From Actinomycetes bacterium (GTDB lineage Bacteria > Actinomycetota > Actinomycetes > Actinomycetales > Beutenbergiaceae): 6,070 bases of DNA. This document shows positions 5,315 to 6,070 of the stretch, one piece after another. The notes beneath the pieces were generated by a model, which searched no databases, was not told the origin of the DNA, and saw only the letters and a list, made by a program, of their open reading frames with translations. Position 1 is the first letter of the stretch, and each line of letters begins with the position of its first letter. The stretch spans positions 1 through 6,070 of the forward strand of contig JAJYRV010000133.1 in NCBI GenBank assembly GCA_021793935.1, in the 5' to 3' direction. The translations under genes and the position numbers were made by a program.

Positions 5315-5785
5315 GGCTACCCTGGGCGGCCCCCGCCGCCACGGTACCCGGATACTGAGGTATTGCCCGACGCGCTGGGCGGTGGAAACGGGAGAGAGCC
5401 GGAAATTCAACGGGCTCTTCGCCGTCGGCAATAGCGGTGCGATGAGCCGGGCAACCGCTTCGGCGAACCGGTGCACCCACTCCGCGGCCTGAGTTCCGAG
5501 CGCTGCCACGAGCACGTGAACGAGCGTGGTGAGGATCGCAACGGCAAGAAGGAACGCCATCGCGGAGTCGATGGCTTCCGGCAGACCGACCGTTGCCGAC
5601 GGGCAGGACGGCACCGCGCGCATCATCGCCCCGTGTGTCGCGAGAAAACCCACGACCCCGTGTGCTCGGACGCAACCGCCGACCCCGGCCCCACTCGCGA
5701 GCGCGTAGGCGATCACGGGCCATGCCCCTACGCCTGCGGCGACGAAAGCCCCTGGGCGGGCAAGGAAGCGCGGCACGGTTTTCAC
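5303..5785 (-). CDS. Hypothetical membrane protein with two predicted outside cysteines
   Basis: About 160 residues, family not recognised. The sequence shows a short basic start (R6, R10), a first hydrophobic helix (about 12-36), a loop of about 35 residues with C38 (GGCV) and C61 (PSCPS), a second helix (about 72-97), an amphipathic helix (about 98-119) and a basic Pro-rich tail (R129, R138, R146, R150, R151, R155). The positive-inside rule puts both ends in the cytoplasm and the two cysteines outside. The frame is open further upstream (to 5935), but that part overlaps the preceding gene and is not hydrophobic, so a start near its stop is preferred: GTG 5785 (4 nt after that stop) or GTG 5776, which has ACGAGG 8 nt upstream. 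The tight spacing suggests translational coupling. The DsbA-like gene follows after 55 nt, so the cysteines might be its substrate, which is inference only. Confidence 0.65.
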   Translation of the reverse strand: MKTVPRFLARPGAFVAAGVGAWPVIAYALASGAGVGGCVRAHGVVGFLATHGAMMRAVPSCPSATVGLPEAIDSAMAFLLAVAILTTLVHVLVAALGTQAAEWVHRFAEAVARLIAPLLPTAKSPLNFRLSPVSTAQRVGQYLSIRVPWRRGPPRVAAAL

Positions 5786-5789
5786 CTCG

Positions 5790-6068
5790 TTAGGATACTC
5801 CGGAAAAATCAACGCGGGGTGGTTCCGGCAGCGGCGCCCACGTGAGTGAACCATCGGCGAGGGCGAGCATGGCAACAACGAGGATCCCTGCGATGACGAG
5901 CCACACGCCGGTGGCTTTCGCTCCGCCGACACCAAGGATCATTCGGGTTCCTTCCCGGGAGTAGGAGGACGGCGGCAGCCACCAGAACACGAAGGTCACC
6001 AACGCGATCGCGGCCGGCGCGGCGAGGAACGCATCGGCTTGGGATACGAGGATCCAGCCCACTGCTCC
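5790..6068 (-). CDS. Small hypothetical membrane protein (partial, cut by the window edge)
   Basis: The frame is open from the window edge to a TAA at 5792-5790, giving at least 92 residues. Two hydrophobic helices are visible: AFLAAPAAIALVTFVFWWL and, after a polar stretch (PPSSYSREGTRM) and a Gly-rich turn, TGVWLVIAGILVVAMLALA. The tail is a short Pro-rich segment ending DFSGVS. A GTG at 6062 could be a start, but its only ribosome-site-like bases (GGAG) are 2 nt away, which is too close, and the frame continues past it, so the gene most likely begins outside the window. No cysteines or catalytic motifs are visible and I recognise no family. The stop lies 4 nt before the start of the next membrane-protein gene, so the two form one transcription unit. 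Confidence 0.6.
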   Translation of the reverse strand, partial: GAVGWILVSQADAFLAAPAAIALVTFVFWWLPPSSYSREGTRMILGVGGAKATGVWLVIAGILVVAMLALADGSLTWAPLPEPPRVDFSGVS

Positions 6069-6070
6069 GA

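Noticed and set aside
5247..5723. Minus-strand frame of 158 codons overlapping the two-cysteine membrane protein
   Set aside because: The translation is Arg/Gly/Pro-rich with no hydrophobic or domain pattern, typical of an out-of-frame reading; the overlapping frame ending at 5303 has clear membrane helices.
5786..5935. Upstream extension of the two-cysteine membrane protein to 5935
   Set aside because: The extension overlaps the preceding membrane-protein gene in another frame and is a Ser/Pro/Arg-rich stretch without signal or helix; a GTG directly behind the preceding stop is a better start.

Overview
The window looks like chromosomal DNA of a high-GC Gram-positive bacterium (Actinomycetota). 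The evidence is GC-rich third codon positions, frequent GTG starts, an N-terminally anchored thioredoxin-fold protein of actinobacterial style, and a tRNA gene without an encoded CCA. I cannot support a genus. No phage, transposon, integrase, CRISPR array or rRNA is visible.

Layout: (a) 3-188 (+) is the 3' end of an unrecognised gene, followed 4 nt later by a gene for a secreted lipoprotein of unknown function (193-945, +). (b) Convergent to these, on the minus strand, is a small carboxymuconolactone decarboxylase (CMD)-family protein (1002-1373). Its 161-nt upstream gap holds a near-perfect 22-bp palindrome. (c) Next, also on the minus strand, is a clear codBA operon in the same order as in E. 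coli: cytosine permease CodB (2787-4067), then cytosine deaminase CodA (1535-2773), 13 nt apart. CodB would import cytosine, and CodA would convert it to uracil and ammonia for pyrimidine salvage or nitrogen supply. The leader in front of codB holds three dyad symmetries in about 70 nt and is the most likely control region. (d) A tRNA-Thr(UGU) gene (4314-4386, minus) has a compact intrinsic terminator just behind it, which separates it from codBA. (e) The right end is a minus-strand gene group: a small membrane protein cut by the window edge, a two-helix membrane protein with two cysteines in its predicted outside loop, and a membrane-anchored DsbA-like thioredoxin-fold protein with a CPAC active site (4477-5247).

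The well-understood core is cytosine uptake and deamination. The less understood parts are the lipoprotein pair at the left, the CMD-family protein behind codBA, and the two small membrane proteins in front of the DsbA-like gene. The whole window is largely ordinary chromosome. I did not find a clear new defence or mobile system, and the findings below are modest leads.
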